From NCBI GenBank assembly GCA_020638695.1, contig JACKIB010000013.1, positions 1 to 64,000 of the forward strand: a stretch of 64,000 bases of DNA, read 5' to 3'. How positions within the stretch are numbered: the stretch's first letter is position 1; each line of letters starts with the position of its first letter. Below are positions 17,538 through 26,245 of this stretch, piece after piece. The position numbers were made by a program, and so were the translations under genes. The DNA comes from Planctomycetota bacterium. GTDB taxonomy: Bacteria > Planctomycetota > UBA1135 > UBA2386. The notes below the pieces were generated by a model. That model saw nothing but the letters and a program-made list of their open reading frames with translations. It ran no database searches and was not told the DNA's origin.

Positions 17538-18079
17538 GCGGCGAACGCGAGTTCAAGGTATTCCCCGACATGGTCGGCCGACTGCGGCGCCGCGGCTCCG
17601 CGATGGTTGCGGACAACGCCACCGTGCTGGGCGACGTCCACTTGGGCAGGGACTCCAACATCTGGTTCGGGGTGACCATCCGAGCCGACGACTCGTCGAT
17701 CCACATCGGCGAGCGGACCAACATCCAGGACAACAGCGTGATCCACGTCGACCTGGACGCACCGCACGTGATCGGTGATGGCGTCACCGTCGGCCATGGC
17801 GTGATCCTGCACGGCGTCGAGATCGGCGACTACTGCCTGATCGGCATGGGCTCGGTCGTGCTCAGCGGGGCGCGGATCGGCGAGTACTGCATCATCGGGG
17901 CAGGGGCGCTGGTGCCGGAGAACGCGGTGATTCCGGCGGGATCGCTGGTGGTCGGCCTGCCAGCGAAGGTCAAACGGCAGGTCACCGACGAGGAAAAGGC
18001 GGCGATGCGATGGCGCGCTGCGCACTACGTCGACCGGGCCCGCAGCTACCTGCTGCCATGCGACCTGGAGCTGCCGTGA
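17534..18079 (+). CDS. Gamma-carbonic-anhydrase-like left-handed beta-helix protein
   Basis: A 181-aa protein built of hexapeptide repeats with I/V/L every sixth position (for example ATVLGDVHLGRDSNIWFGVT and TNIQDNSVIHV). Three His residues typical of the gamma-CA zinc site are present: one in NSVIHVD near 77 and two in VTVGHGVILHG near 94-99. The C-terminal helix (EEKAAMRWRAAHYVDRARSY) is also family-like. Members bind zinc or iron between subunits of a trimer; many lack proven carbonic anhydrase activity. The start overlaps the CPBP gene stop as ATGA. Confidence 0.88.
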   Translation: MSGEREFKVFPDMVGRLRRRGSAMVADNATVLGDVHLGRDSNIWFGVTIRADDSSIHIGERTNIQDNSVIHVDLDAPHVIGDGVTVGHGVILHGVEIGDYCLIGMGSVVLSGARIGEYCIIGAGALVPENAVIPAGSLVVGLPAKVKRQVTDEEKAAMRWRAAHYVDRARSYLLPCDLELP

Positions 18080-18173
18080 CCTGCGGGCTGGACTGCTGAG
18101 TGCGGCCGGGTGAGAAGCCGTGCGCGGCGGCATAATGCCGCGGACCCACAACCCCTGAATCGAGCCACCGTCA

Positions 18174-19175
18174 ATGCCGCCGCCGAACGTCCCCCTCCCG
18201 TCCTCGCGCCGCCCAGCCGCCGGCTCCCGTGACCTGATGGGAGTCATCCTCGCGGCCGGCAAGGGCACCCGGATGCGGCCGTTCTCGACGCACTACCCCA
18301 AGCCGATCCTGCCGGTGCTCGGCAAGCCACTGCTGGTCTACCAGATCGAGATGCTGGCGGCGGTCGGTGTCCGCGACCTGGTATTGGTGATCGGCCATCT
18401 CGGCCACGAGGTCGTGCGGGCGCTGGGGAGTGGCGAGCAGTTCGGTGTCGACATCACCTACGTCGAGCAGGAGGAGACGCTGGGGATCGCGCACGCGGTG
18501 TCGAAGCTCGAGCAGCACGTCGACCGGCCGTTCTTCCTGTTCCTCGGCGACATCTTCTTCGAGTTCCACACCGACGCCGACCTCAAGTCGATGGTCGAGC
18601 GCATGCACAGCGACCGCGGCGTGTCGGGGGTGCTCGCGGTGCGGGTGGAACGCGACCCCGAGGCGATCAAGCGCAATTTCATCGTGATCGCGAGCAACGA
18701 CGGTCGCGTCACACGCGTGATCGAGAAGCCGCGCCACCCGCAGGTCGACCTCAAGGGCTGCGGCATCTACCTGTTCGACAACACCTTCTTCGACGCCGTG
18801 CGGCGGACCCCGCGCACCGCGATGCGCGACGAGTACGAGATCACCGACTCGATCCAGATCTTCATCGACGACGGCTATCGGGTTGAGGCGGCCGACGTGG
18901 TGCGGCGCGACATGAACCTCAGCTATGCCGCCGACCTGCTGGACCTGAACCTCTACGCCCTCGACCAGACCGGCGCGCCGAGCTTCGTCGGCTCCGGAAC
19001 CACAGTGCACCCCGAGGCGCGGCTCGAGCACTGCGTGCTGATGGACGGCGCTCGGGTCACCTCCCCCGTCACGTTGCGCGACTGCCTGGTGTTCGCCGGC
19101 GCGACGGTAACGGCCGAGCGCGACTGCCAGCGGACCATCTTCACCCCCGAAGCGGAGATCCGCTGCGATGAGTGA
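18174..19175 (+). CDS. Sugar-phosphate nucleotidyltransferase
   Basis: A 333-aa enzyme of the glucose-1-phosphate nucleotidylyltransferase type, which makes an NDP-sugar from NTP and sugar-1-phosphate. The signature is GVILAAGKGTRMRPFS near residue 23 followed by YPKPILPVLGKPLL. The metal-binding Asp lies in FLFLGDIFF near 122, and the later blocks are VIEKPRHP and CGIYLFDN. The last 45 residues are a short hexapeptide-like tail (VHPEARLEHCVLMDGARVTS). The first 21 residues are Pro/Ser rich, so the ATG at 18237 (MGVILAAG) may be the real start. The stop overlaps larE by 8 bp. It may supply sugars for the glycosyltransferases in this region. Confidence 0.87.
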   Translation: MPPPNVPLPSSRRPAAGSRDLMGVILAAGKGTRMRPFSTHYPKPILPVLGKPLLVYQIEMLAAVGVRDLVLVIGHLGHEVVRALGSGEQFGVDITYVEQEETLGIAHAVSKLEQHVDRPFFLFLGDIFFEFHTDADLKSMVERMHSDRGVSGVLAVRVERDPEAIKRNFIVIASNDGRVTRVIEKPRHPQVDLKGCGIYLFDNTFFDAVRRTPRTAMRDEYEITDSIQIFIDDGYRVEAADVVRRDMNLSYAADLLDLNLYALDQTGAPSFVGSGTTVHPEARLEHCVLMDGARVTSPVTLRDCLVFAGATVTAERDCQRTIFTPEAEIRCDE

Positions 19176-20001
19176 ACCCGGCGCTGCGCCGCCCGGATAC
19201 GAGCAGCGGCTCGCAGCGCTCGAGCAGCGGTTGGCGGAGCTTCCCGGCGCGGTGGTGGCGTTCTCCGGGGGCGTCGACTCGGCGATGCTGTTGTTCGCGT
19301 GCCGCCAGGCGCTAGGTCCGCGGGTGCTGGCGGTGACCGCGGACTCGCCTTCGCTGCCGCGCGACGAACTCGCCAGTGCAGAGGAATTCTGCCGTGCGCA
19401 CGACATCACCCACCGGGTGGTGGCTACCCGCGAGCTCGAGCGGGAGGGCTACCGCACCAACGCCTCGGACCGCTGCTACCACTGCAAGTCGGAGCTGTTC
19501 GACAGCATCGCCGCGCAGGTCGGCGAGGCCGGCGAACGCGGCTGGCCGGTGCTGTTCGGCGCGATCGCGGACGATCTCACCGACCACCGCCCTGGCGCGC
19601 GCGCCGCGTCCGAGCGCGGGGTGCTGGCCCCGCTCGCCGAAGCCGGGTTGAGCAAGCGCGACGTCCGCCACTACAGCAGCAGCCACGGGCTACCGACCGC
19701 CGACAAGCCGTCGCTCGCCTGCCTCGCCTCGCGGGTGCCGTACGGCACTCCGGTGTCCGCCGAGTTGCTCGCCAAACTGGAGCGAGCCGAGTCGGCACTC
19801 CGAGCGCTCGGTTATCGCCAGCTGCGAGTCCGCCACCACGGTCCGGTGGCGCGGATCGAGGTCTCGCCGGAGGACCTGCCGCGCGCGGTGACGATCGACC
19901 GCGAGCGGATCGTGCAGGGTGTGCGTGCGGCGGGGTACACCTACGTCAGCTTGGATCTGGTCGGGTACCGGAGCGGTGCGATGAACGAGGTGTTGCGATG
20001 A
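19168..20001 (+). CDS. larE: LarE-type ATP-dependent sulfur transferase
   Basis: A 277-aa PP-loop enzyme. In lactate racemase maturation LarE adenylates the pyridinium cofactor and inserts sulfur for nickel binding. The PP-loop is FSGGVDSAML at 32-41, followed by VTADSPSLPR near 56, NASDRCYHCKSELF at 98-111, GAIADDLTDHRPG at 131-143, and KPSLACLASRVPYG at 180-193. C185 matches the position of the sacrificial Cys known in LarE. C103 and C106 form an additional CxxC, giving the three-Cys set reported for LarE forms that carry a 4Fe-4S cluster. No larA, larB or larC is nearby. It is coupled to the nucleotidyltransferase upstream and to the peptidase downstream by overlaps. Confidence 0.88.
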   Translation: MSEPGAAPPGYEQRLAALEQRLAELPGAVVAFSGGVDSAMLLFACRQALGPRVLAVTADSPSLPRDELASAEEFCRAHDITHRVVATRELEREGYRTNASDRCYHCKSELFDSIAAQVGEAGERGWPVLFGAIADDLTDHRPGARAASERGVLAPLAEAGLSKRDVRHYSSSHGLPTADKPSLACLASRVPYGTPVSAELLAKLERAESALRALGYRQLRVRHHGPVARIEVSPEDLPRAVTIDRERIVQGVRAAGYTYVSLDLVGYRSGAMNEVLR

Positions 20002-21419
20002 AGACGAACGGGTTGGGTTGGTTCGCCACGGTATTGCTGGTCGGGATCGGGTACGCGAGCGCACAGGGTCCGGAGAAGCCGACCGCACCCGTGGACTCCG
20101 GGCCGATCGCCGCGCGGCGGGTTGGCGAGATCCTGAAGTTCCTGGCCAGCGACGAACTGGCCGGGCGCGACACCCCGAGCCCGGGCCTGGAGCGGGCCGC
20201 CCGCTTCCTCGCCGATGGTTTCAAGGCCGCAGGACTGCGCCCGGTCGGCAAGGACGGCAGCTACCTGCTGATGTACGAGCAGCCTGGCGTGGAGGTCGAT
20301 TCGACCAAGATCGCGCTGACGATCTACACCCGCCCGGCCAATGGCGAACAGAAGAACCAAGACGAAGCGAGTGCGGAGGCTCCCGAGCAGGCCACCAAGT
20401 TGGTCGGCGATGTGGACGTGCGCCTGCTGACCCCGCCGCGCCAGGCATTCGCGCGCTCCGGGAAGGAGTCGGAAGCGCTGGTGATCGAGGAATCGCTGGC
20501 CGGACGACGGCTCGGCCGCGCCGCATCGCGCAAGCCCGTGCTGATCGTCGTCGACGAAGCCAAGTCGGCACTGTGGAAGGTGTGTGGCGGCAAACGGCAG
20601 CTGTTCGACTCCCCGCGCATGCAGCGGGCCCCATGGCTGCTGGTGCGCGCCAAAGCGCTGCCCAAGGGCACCGTGACGCGCATCGATGTGAAGGTCCCGG
20701 AGCCGCAGCGGGTCACCCTGAAGCTGCACAACGTCGCCGCGCTGTGGCCGGGCACCGACCGCGCCAAGGAGCTGGTGATGTTCAGCGCCCACTACGATCA
20801 CCTCGGTGTCAAGCTGCCACGCCGCGGCGACTGGATCTTCAACGGGGCCGACGACGATGCTTCCGGCACCACCGCGGTGCTCGCGCTCGCCGAGGCATTC
20901 GCCAAGCACAAGACCAAGCTCGGCCGCAGCCTGCTGTTCGTGTGCTACTCAGGTGAGGAGAAGGGGATGCTCGGCTCCCGGGCCTTCGCCGAGAACCCAC
21001 CGGTGCGGCTCGCCGACGTGGTCGCCAACCTCAACCTCGAGATGCTCGGCCGGCCGATGCCCGGCAAGCAACGCTGCTGCTGGATCACCGGCCGCGACCT
21101 CAGCGATTTCGAGCAGGTCGCGACCCGCGGCTTGAAGCGCGCAGGGATCGAGTGCATCGAGTTCGCGCAGGCACGCGGACTGTTCTACGCGAGCGACAAT
21201 ATCTCACTGGTACGCAAGGGTGTGGTAGCACACTCGATCAGCGCCGGGAGCCTGCACAGCGACTACCACCGACCGACCGACGAGTTCGCCAAGATCGACC
21301 TGCCGCACATGACGGCGGTGATCCACGGCATCTACGAGGCCGGATTGGAGTTTGCCAACCGCGCCGGTCGCCCGCGCTACAACGAACGCGGCGAGGAGAT
21401 GCTCGAGCGGATGCGCTGA
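19998..21419 (+). CDS. Exported M28-family zinc peptidase
   Basis: A 473-aa protein with a signal peptide (LGWFATVLLVGIGYASAQ). The M28 aminopeptidase zinc ligands appear in order in the C-terminal half: His in FSAHYDHLG, Asp in NGADDDASGT, the catalytic Glu pair in YSGEEKGMLGS, an acidic residue in LNLEMLG, and His in HSDYHRPTDEF. The N-terminal third contains an ASDELAGRDT block typical of M28 exopeptidases, followed by an inserted region like the PA domain position of the family. The ATG overlaps the larE stop as ATGA. It probably releases N-terminal amino acids from peptides in the periplasm or outside the cell. Confidence 0.88.
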   Translation: MKTNGLGWFATVLLVGIGYASAQGPEKPTAPVDSGPIAARRVGEILKFLASDELAGRDTPSPGLERAARFLADGFKAAGLRPVGKDGSYLLMYEQPGVEVDSTKIALTIYTRPANGEQKNQDEASAEAPEQATKLVGDVDVRLLTPPRQAFARSGKESEALVIEESLAGRRLGRAASRKPVLIVVDEAKSALWKVCGGKRQLFDSPRMQRAPWLLVRAKALPKGTVTRIDVKVPEPQRVTLKLHNVAALWPGTDRAKELVMFSAHYDHLGVKLPRRGDWIFNGADDDASGTTAVLALAEAFAKHKTKLGRSLLFVCYSGEEKGMLGSRAFAENPPVRLADVVANLNLEMLGRPMPGKQRCCWITGRDLSDFEQVATRGLKRAGIECIEFAQARGLFYASDNISLVRKGVVAHSISAGSLHSDYHRPTDEFAKIDLPHMTAVIHGIYEAGLEFANRAGRPRYNERGEEMLERMR

Positions 21420-21559
21420 GCGACGCGCGGCGAAACCCGCATTCGGCTCCATCGCACCAATCGCACCGGCGATTGCCGGCCTCGCCACGGTTCGCTCTAC
21501 CGCGCCCACGCGTCTTGCCGAAGACATCCTGTGGCCTGTAGCAGGCCGAGGAGTCACAT

Positions 21560-21973
21560 ATGGGGGAAGCCGCGTTTTTTGTCTGGGATCCGAACACCCT
21601 GTCCGTGCACGTCGACTCGATGGACGGCGAGCACCAGAAGCTCATCAAGATGATGAACGGCCTGCACGAGCGCCATGTCGCGGGCGATGCGGACCGCGCG
21701 GAGCTCGCCCGGCTGTTGGACGAGTTCGCGGCTTTCGTGGTCGAGCACTTCACCCACGAGGAACGCTACATGGCGTCGATCGACTACCCGGACCTCGGCA
21801 AGCACAAGAAGGTGCACGAGAACCTGCTGGAGCGATTCGCCACCATGCGGCAGGAGTTCGACGCGGGCGACGGCACGCTGCCCGACTCGCTGTTCCAGTT
21901 CCTGAAGTTCTGGCTGAGCGCCCACATCCGCGGGGTCGACGCGAAGTACGGACACCACGCACCGGTCCGCTGA
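21560..21973 (+). CDS. Bacteriohemerythrin
   Basis: A 137-aa single-domain hemerythrin, an O2-binding four-helix bundle with a non-heme di-iron site. All seven ligands can be placed: H25 in DGEHQ, H63 and E67 in EHFTHEERYM, H82 and H86 in KHKKVH, and H122 and D127 in AHIRGVD. No sensor domain is attached, so oxygen storage, delivery or scavenging is more likely than signalling. GAGG lies 8-11 nt before the ATG. It is 140 bp from the peptidase gene and has its own spacer. Convergent with the small gene at 21997. Confidence 0.95.
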   Translation: MGEAAFFVWDPNTLSVHVDSMDGEHQKLIKMMNGLHERHVAGDADRAELARLLDEFAAFVVEHFTHEERYMASIDYPDLGKHKKVHENLLERFATMRQEFDAGDGTLPDSLFQFLKFWLSAHIRGVDAKYGHHAPVR

Positions 21974-21996
21974 CCGGAGCCCGATCCCGACCCGGC

Positions 21997-22290
21997 CTAC
22001 TCCAGGTCGAATGGGTTGCGCGGCTTGCTCTTGTCGTGCTTGGCCTTCTCCTTGGCCTCCGCGAGAAGATCGTCGAACCGCTCGGCCTGCCGCTGCTGCG
22101 CGTCGACCGCCCGATCGAATGCGTTGTCGAGCCGCGCACTCTCCTGGCGGTGCTGGTCCAGCAGCTGGTCCAGTTCGACCTTCTGTTCCCCCTCGCCCGG
22201 CTCCACCACGCGCGCCCGGCCGTTGTCCGCGTCGAACTCGAGCTTCTTGTGGCAGCAGGGACAGCGGAACTGGTAGAGGTGTGACGGCAT
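21997..22290 (-). CDS. Small protein with CxCC motif and charged helix
   Basis: A 97-aa protein. The N-terminus MPSHLYQFRCPCCHKKLEF looks like half a zinc ribbon (CPCC followed by H), but no second Cys pair exists, so a metal site would need a dimer. Residues 35-95 are a highly charged helix (QLLDQHRQESARLDNAF..., then AKEKAKHDKSKP) with coiled-coil character. The frame is open far upstream into the ROK gene; the ATG at 22290 is chosen because only this part has protein-like composition and it avoids overlapping the divergent gene. Function unknown. Confidence 0.65.
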   Translation of the reverse strand: MPSHLYQFRCPCCHKKLEFDADNGRARVVEPGEGEQKVELDQLLDQHRQESARLDNAFDRAVDAQQRQAERFDDLLAEAKEKAKHDKSKPRNPFDLE

Positions 22291-22332
22291 GCGCGCAGCG
22301 TACGGTTCGGGCCTCGGGCCCGCGGGTTCCGC

Positions 22333-23349
22333 ATGGTAGCCGACTCGCGGCGGCGCCACGCTCTGGCCCTGGACATCGGCGGCACGAAGATCGGTCTGGG
22401 AATCGGCGACGATCTCGGCGTGGTGCACGCAGCGCACCAGTTCCCCACCGACCCGACACTGGCCCCGGAGCCGTTGCTCGGCCGCGCGCTCGACTGGCTG
22501 CACGCCGCCTGCAACGATCACGGGCTCATTCCCGAGGCTGTCGGTGTGGCCGCACCCGGCCCGCTCGACCGAGCCTCCGGTCGGCTGCTCGAGGTGCCGA
22601 ACATGCTCCGGTGGCAGGGATTCGCGCTGCGCGACTACCTCGCGCAGGCGACCGCGCTCCCCACCGCTGTGCAGAACGACGCCAACGCCGCGGTGCTCGC
22701 CGAAGTGCTGTGGGGCGCTGCCCGCGGCGCCGACACAGCGGTGTTCCTGACGATGAGCACCGGGATGGGTGCAGGGCTGTGGATCGAGGGGCGCTTGATC
22801 GAAGGGCCGTGCGGCCTGGCGGGCGAGATCGGCCACATCCGACTCACCGACGAGGGGCCGGTGGGCTTCGGCAAGCGCGGCAGCGTGGAGGGTTACCTGA
22901 GCGGCCCCGGACTGGTGCAGCTCGCCGCGGCCGAGGCACTCGCGTTCCACCAGCGGGGCGCTGCGACGACACTGCCCGACCCGCCTGCCTTGACGCCCGA
23001 GGCGGTATTCGCCGCGGCCCGTGCGGGCGACGCGGCGGCGCGCGCGGTAGTCGGGACCTTCACCCGCATGCTCGGCCGACTGTGCGCGATCCTGGTCGAT
23101 CTCCTCAATCCGGACGTGATCGTGTTCGGCACCATCGGCACCGCACACTTCGATCTGTTGGCGCCCGGTGTCGAGGAACTCCTGCGCGTCGAGGCGCTCC
23201 CGGAATCCGCCGCACGGGTCGCGCTGCGACCCTCGGGACTCGCCCAGCGTGGCATCCAGTCGGCACTGGCGGTGGCACTCGCGGCGCTCGACCGAGGAGC
23301 TCGAGCGACGGGAACGGCGAAACACACCGACCGACGACGTCCTCGGTGA
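22333..23349 (+). CDS. ROK-family sugar kinase or regulator
   Basis: A 338-aa protein of the ROK fold. The phosphate-binding loop is ALDIGGTKIGLGIGDDLG near residue 11. The catalytic Asp lies in VQNDANAAVLAE near 116, followed by LTMSTGMGAGLW near 138. The family zinc signature G-H-x(9)-C-x-C-G-x-x-G-C-x-E is recognisable from GEIGHIRL onward, but every Cys is replaced (GFGKRGSVEGYLSG). With no N-terminal helix-turn-helix, a glucokinase- or N-acetylsugar-kinase-like enzyme is more likely than a repressor. The missing zinc site is unusual for ROK kinases. The C-terminal tail is Arg-rich. Confidence 0.8.
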   Translation: MVADSRRRHALALDIGGTKIGLGIGDDLGVVHAAHQFPTDPTLAPEPLLGRALDWLHAACNDHGLIPEAVGVAAPGPLDRASGRLLEVPNMLRWQGFALRDYLAQATALPTAVQNDANAAVLAEVLWGAARGADTAVFLTMSTGMGAGLWIEGRLIEGPCGLAGEIGHIRLTDEGPVGFGKRGSVEGYLSGPGLVQLAAAEALAFHQRGAATTLPDPPALTPEAVFAAARAGDAAARAVVGTFTRMLGRLCAILVDLLNPDVIVFGTIGTAHFDLLAPGVEELLRVEALPESAARVALRPSGLAQRGIQSALAVALAALDRGARATGTAKHTDRRRPR

Positions 23350-23581
23350 TCGACGCGAACCCGGACCTGTGCGTCGCCGGCCACACCTCCCCCGATTGCC
23401 GGCCAGCGCCCGACCAGCGGACGACCGGTTCGGCCACCAAGCACCCGTCGACGGCCGACCGCACTTGTGGCAGGATGCACCCCATCAGGCTGCCCGCGGC
23501 GGTTGGCATGTGCTGGAAGTTCGATCCGATGCGCATCGTCCAGCGTCCTGGTGCGCATCGAAGTGCTGTTCTGGACACCCC

Positions 23582-24268
23582 TTGGCCCGCCACGAAAAAC
23601 CACAGCCCCAAGGAACCCTCGCTGCGAGGGACCGTCTCGACGGGCCGCCCGCCGACCTACCGGCGAATCCCAGCGACCAGCACATTCATGCCGAGCAGCT
23701 CAGTGCCTTGCGAAGGGCGCAAGGTGGCGACCACGCGGCCTTCCAGTGGCTCATGGAGACCCACCAAGACCGGGTGTTCGGGCTGGTCATCCGGGTGCTC
23801 GGTTGTGATCGTCACACCGCGGCCGACCTGTGCCAGGAGGTGTTTCTGCGGGCCTTCCGCGCCATCGGGAGCTTCGATGGCAGGGCGCTGTTCAGCACCT
23901 GGCTGCACAAGATCACGATGAACCTCTGCATCAGCGAGTACCGCCGCCGCAAGGCGATGAAACGCGATCGCGCGACGCTGTCGCTCGATGCTCCGGTACC
24001 CGGCAGCGATGACCTGACGCTCGATCCACCGTCGCGCGAGCACGACCCGCTGAGTCGGTTGCACCACGGCGACATCCGCACTGCGGTTCACACGGCGATG
24101 CAGCGGCTGCCGGAAGACTTCCGCCAGTGTGTGGTGCTGCGCGACATGCAGGACCTGAGCTACGAGGAAATCGCCGAAGTGCTCGACCTTCCCGCTGGCA
24201 CGGTGCGGTCGCGGATCCACCGTGGACGGCTCCTGCTGCAGCGGATGCTCAAGGAGTTCACCCCGTGA
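23582..24268 (+). CDS. ECF-type RNA polymerase sigma factor
   Basis: A sigma-70 family protein of about 228 aa with only regions 2 and 4. Region 2 runs from LSALRRAQGGDHAAFQWLME to ALFSTWLHKITMNLCISEYR, including the DLCQEVFLRAFRAIGSF core-binding helix. Region 4 has RLPEDFRQCVVLRDMQDLSYEEIAEVL and the recognition helix GTVRSRIHRGRLLLQRML. The start is uncertain: TTG 23582 is used here, with GTG 23510 (longer) and TTG 23708 (trims up to region 2) as alternatives. The stop overlaps the downstream anti-sigma candidate as GTGA, a classic coupled sigma/anti-sigma pair. Confidence 0.85.
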   Translation: MARHEKPQPQGTLAARDRLDGPPADLPANPSDQHIHAEQLSALRRAQGGDHAAFQWLMETHQDRVFGLVIRVLGCDRHTAADLCQEVFLRAFRAIGSFDGRALFSTWLHKITMNLCISEYRRRKAMKRDRATLSLDAPVPGSDDLTLDPPSREHDPLSRLHHGDIRTAVHTAMQRLPEDFRQCVVLRDMQDLSYEEIAEVLDLPAGTVRSRIHRGRLLLQRMLKEFTP

Positions 24269-26187
24269 ACGACCCCAACCACGAGCTCGACGAGCGCTTC
24301 GCCGATTGGATCGATCAGCGTCTCAGCGAGGAGGACCGCACCGCGCTGGAAGCCGAGTTGGCCGCCGATCGCGACCTGCGCGAGGCGGCGGAAGCGTACC
24401 GCGCGACCGTCGAGCTGGTGCGCTCCAACCGCGCCGTGGACGCGGTGCCGCCACGGCACATGGTCGGCAACGTGATGGAGGCGCTGCGCACCGACGTGAT
24501 CCCGCCCGCCGCGCCCCGCTCGTTGTGGCGCTGGACGGTGGGTGGTGGCTTGGCCGCGGCTGCGGGCATCACCGCCGTTCTGTGGGCCGGTGGCTTCCTC
24601 ACCTCGGATCGCCCCGAGGAGGACCGAACCGCACTCCAACCCGAACCGGCGCCGACCGGTGCCGCACGGACGCGCGACCAGCTGAAGGTCGAACGGCAGG
24701 AAGACCGTATCGACAGCGGCCTACGTGTCGGGGAGAAGGGTGGTTCGGTGAACGAAGTTCACAAGTACCTCGAGAAGCTACGGCGCGACCGTGCGGGCGC
24801 GGTCTCGCCCCCCCCCGAAGCGAAGAACCCAAACGACCACGCCGATCCGCGGCGGGGCACGTTCGGATCCGAGGATCCGGCGAACTCGGACAAGGCGGCC
24901 GGTGGAGGAAAGACGGTCCACCAGTTGCCGGAACGAGCCAAGCTCGCGCCACAACCCAGCGTCACCCCGGCGACACCGGCGAAGGCCGCCCCGACCCCAC
25001 GGGTGCCGCCGGTGGAGAAGCCGGGAACGACACCAAAGCCCCCTGCCGCAAGTCACGACGCATCCGAGCCTCGGGGTCCCGTGACCGGCTCGCGCGAGGC
25101 CGCCAAGAATGGCCGAGGAAGTCTGGGCGACAGTGCCGGGAATCGCGTGGGCGCGCCGAGCAGCGAAGGTGCCGCCGAGAGCAAGCGCGGCGCCGAGAGG
25201 GGCGGGATCAACAAGGAGGACCGTACCGGGACTGGCGATGGCGCCGGCTTCCGCGGCGGTCGACGGCGCGCACCGGTGTACGACTTGCCCACCGACGGTG
25301 GCTCGCTCGAGCAGCTGGTGCAGCGCGAACTCGGGTCGATGCACATGCCTCCCGCAGTGAAGCTACGGAAGTCCCTGCCGCGGCCAGCCACGGACAAGGA
25401 CACGACCACTGAGGAAGAGGCCGTCCAACCCGACAAGGGTGCCGCTCCCGGTGGAACCCAACGAAACACGCCGGTGCCGGGCCCCACCGGACCGTCGACC
25501 CCGGGACAGGGCAGTCGCGGTGCCACCGGCGCAGGACCGACCGACAAGAAGGCCCACGCGTTCGTTCCGCCTTCGGCCGGAGCCCCGCGTCGGTCCGCGG
25601 CGCCCTCAGCCGTGCCGACAACGGCGGTACTCCTCGTCGAACTCGACCCGCCGGCAGCGGATCGCAGCCAGCGCGCCGCAGGCAAGGACCAGCAAGGCGG
25701 CGACGACTTCTTCCTGACCCCGCCCAGCATGGACCGGGACGGCTTTCTGTACTCGCGTGGCAGGTTTCGCGCTGACGTCGTACGCCGAATCCAGGCCAGC
25801 GAGTTGTCCGCCGTGGAGCCGACCCGGCGGATCCCGCCTGCCGGCGCGCCGCACCCCCGACGCGACGGTGCGAGTACCCGCTACGCCTGGCAGAAGGGCG
25901 ACATCACCTACCTGGTGACCGGAACCACCGAGGAGGTGCGAACAGTGCTACGGCAGCTGCGCCGGCAGCTCGACCGCAGAGCTGCCAGGACTCGGTCGGC
26001 AAACACCCGGCGCGCAGTGACGCGCCTATACCGGGTCGACGGGCGCGAACCAGCGACCGAACTGCGCGATGAACGACGGCCGCCAGCCAGCAAGAAGGTC
26101 GAGAAGGGCTTGCAACGCGTTCCCGACGCACAGACTTGGCGGGCTCCCGAGGTGCACCGCTTCTACCTGGTCCTGCGGCACCGCTGA
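24265..26187 (+). CDS. Membrane-anchored anti-sigma-like protein with long disordered region
   Basis: A 640-aa protein starting with GTG inside the sigma stop codon. Residues 1-80 are an acidic helical domain (ELDERFADWIDQRLSEEDRT...) of the kind that binds ECF sigma factors, though the zinc H-x3-C-x2-C motif is missing. A single membrane helix follows (GGGLAAAAGITAVLWAGGFL, about 93-112). Beyond it lie some 380 residues of Pro/Gly/Lys/Glu-rich, apparently disordered sequence, then a compact C-terminal part near 490-640 containing GDITYLVTGTTEEVRTVLRQ and APEVHRFYLVLR. I infer a transmembrane anti-sigma that senses an envelope signal. The extreme length of the disordered linker is unusual. 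Confidence 0.7.
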   Translation: MNDPNHELDERFADWIDQRLSEEDRTALEAELAADRDLREAAEAYRATVELVRSNRAVDAVPPRHMVGNVMEALRTDVIPPAAPRSLWRWTVGGGLAAAAGITAVLWAGGFLTSDRPEEDRTALQPEPAPTGAARTRDQLKVERQEDRIDSGLRVGEKGGSVNEVHKYLEKLRRDRAGAVSPPPEAKNPNDHADPRRGTFGSEDPANSDKAAGGGKTVHQLPERAKLAPQPSVTPATPAKAAPTPRVPPVEKPGTTPKPPAASHDASEPRGPVTGSREAAKNGRGSLGDSAGNRVGAPSSEGAAESKRGAERGGINKEDRTGTGDGAGFRGGRRRAPVYDLPTDGGSLEQLVQRELGSMHMPPAVKLRKSLPRPATDKDTTTEEEAVQPDKGAAPGGTQRNTPVPGPTGPSTPGQGSRGATGAGPTDKKAHAFVPPSAGAPRRSAAPSAVPTTAVLLVELDPPAADRSQRAAGKDQQGGDDFFLTPPSMDRDGFLYSRGRFRADVVRRIQASELSAVEPTRRIPPAGAPHPRRDGASTRYAWQKGDITYLVTGTTEEVRTVLRQLRRQLDRRAARTRSANTRRAVTRLYRVDGREPATELRDERRPPASKKVEKGLQRVPDAQTWRAPEVHRFYLVLRHR

Positions 26188-26245
26188 ACGACGCGCCGGC
26201 GCGATGCACCGTGCCCTCCTTCGACCCGCACGTCGGCTGCCGGCC

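Noticed and set aside
22291..23325. N-terminal extension of the small Cys protein through the ROK gene
   Set aside because: Antisense to the ROK kinase and without protein-like composition; the protein is complete from ATG 22290.
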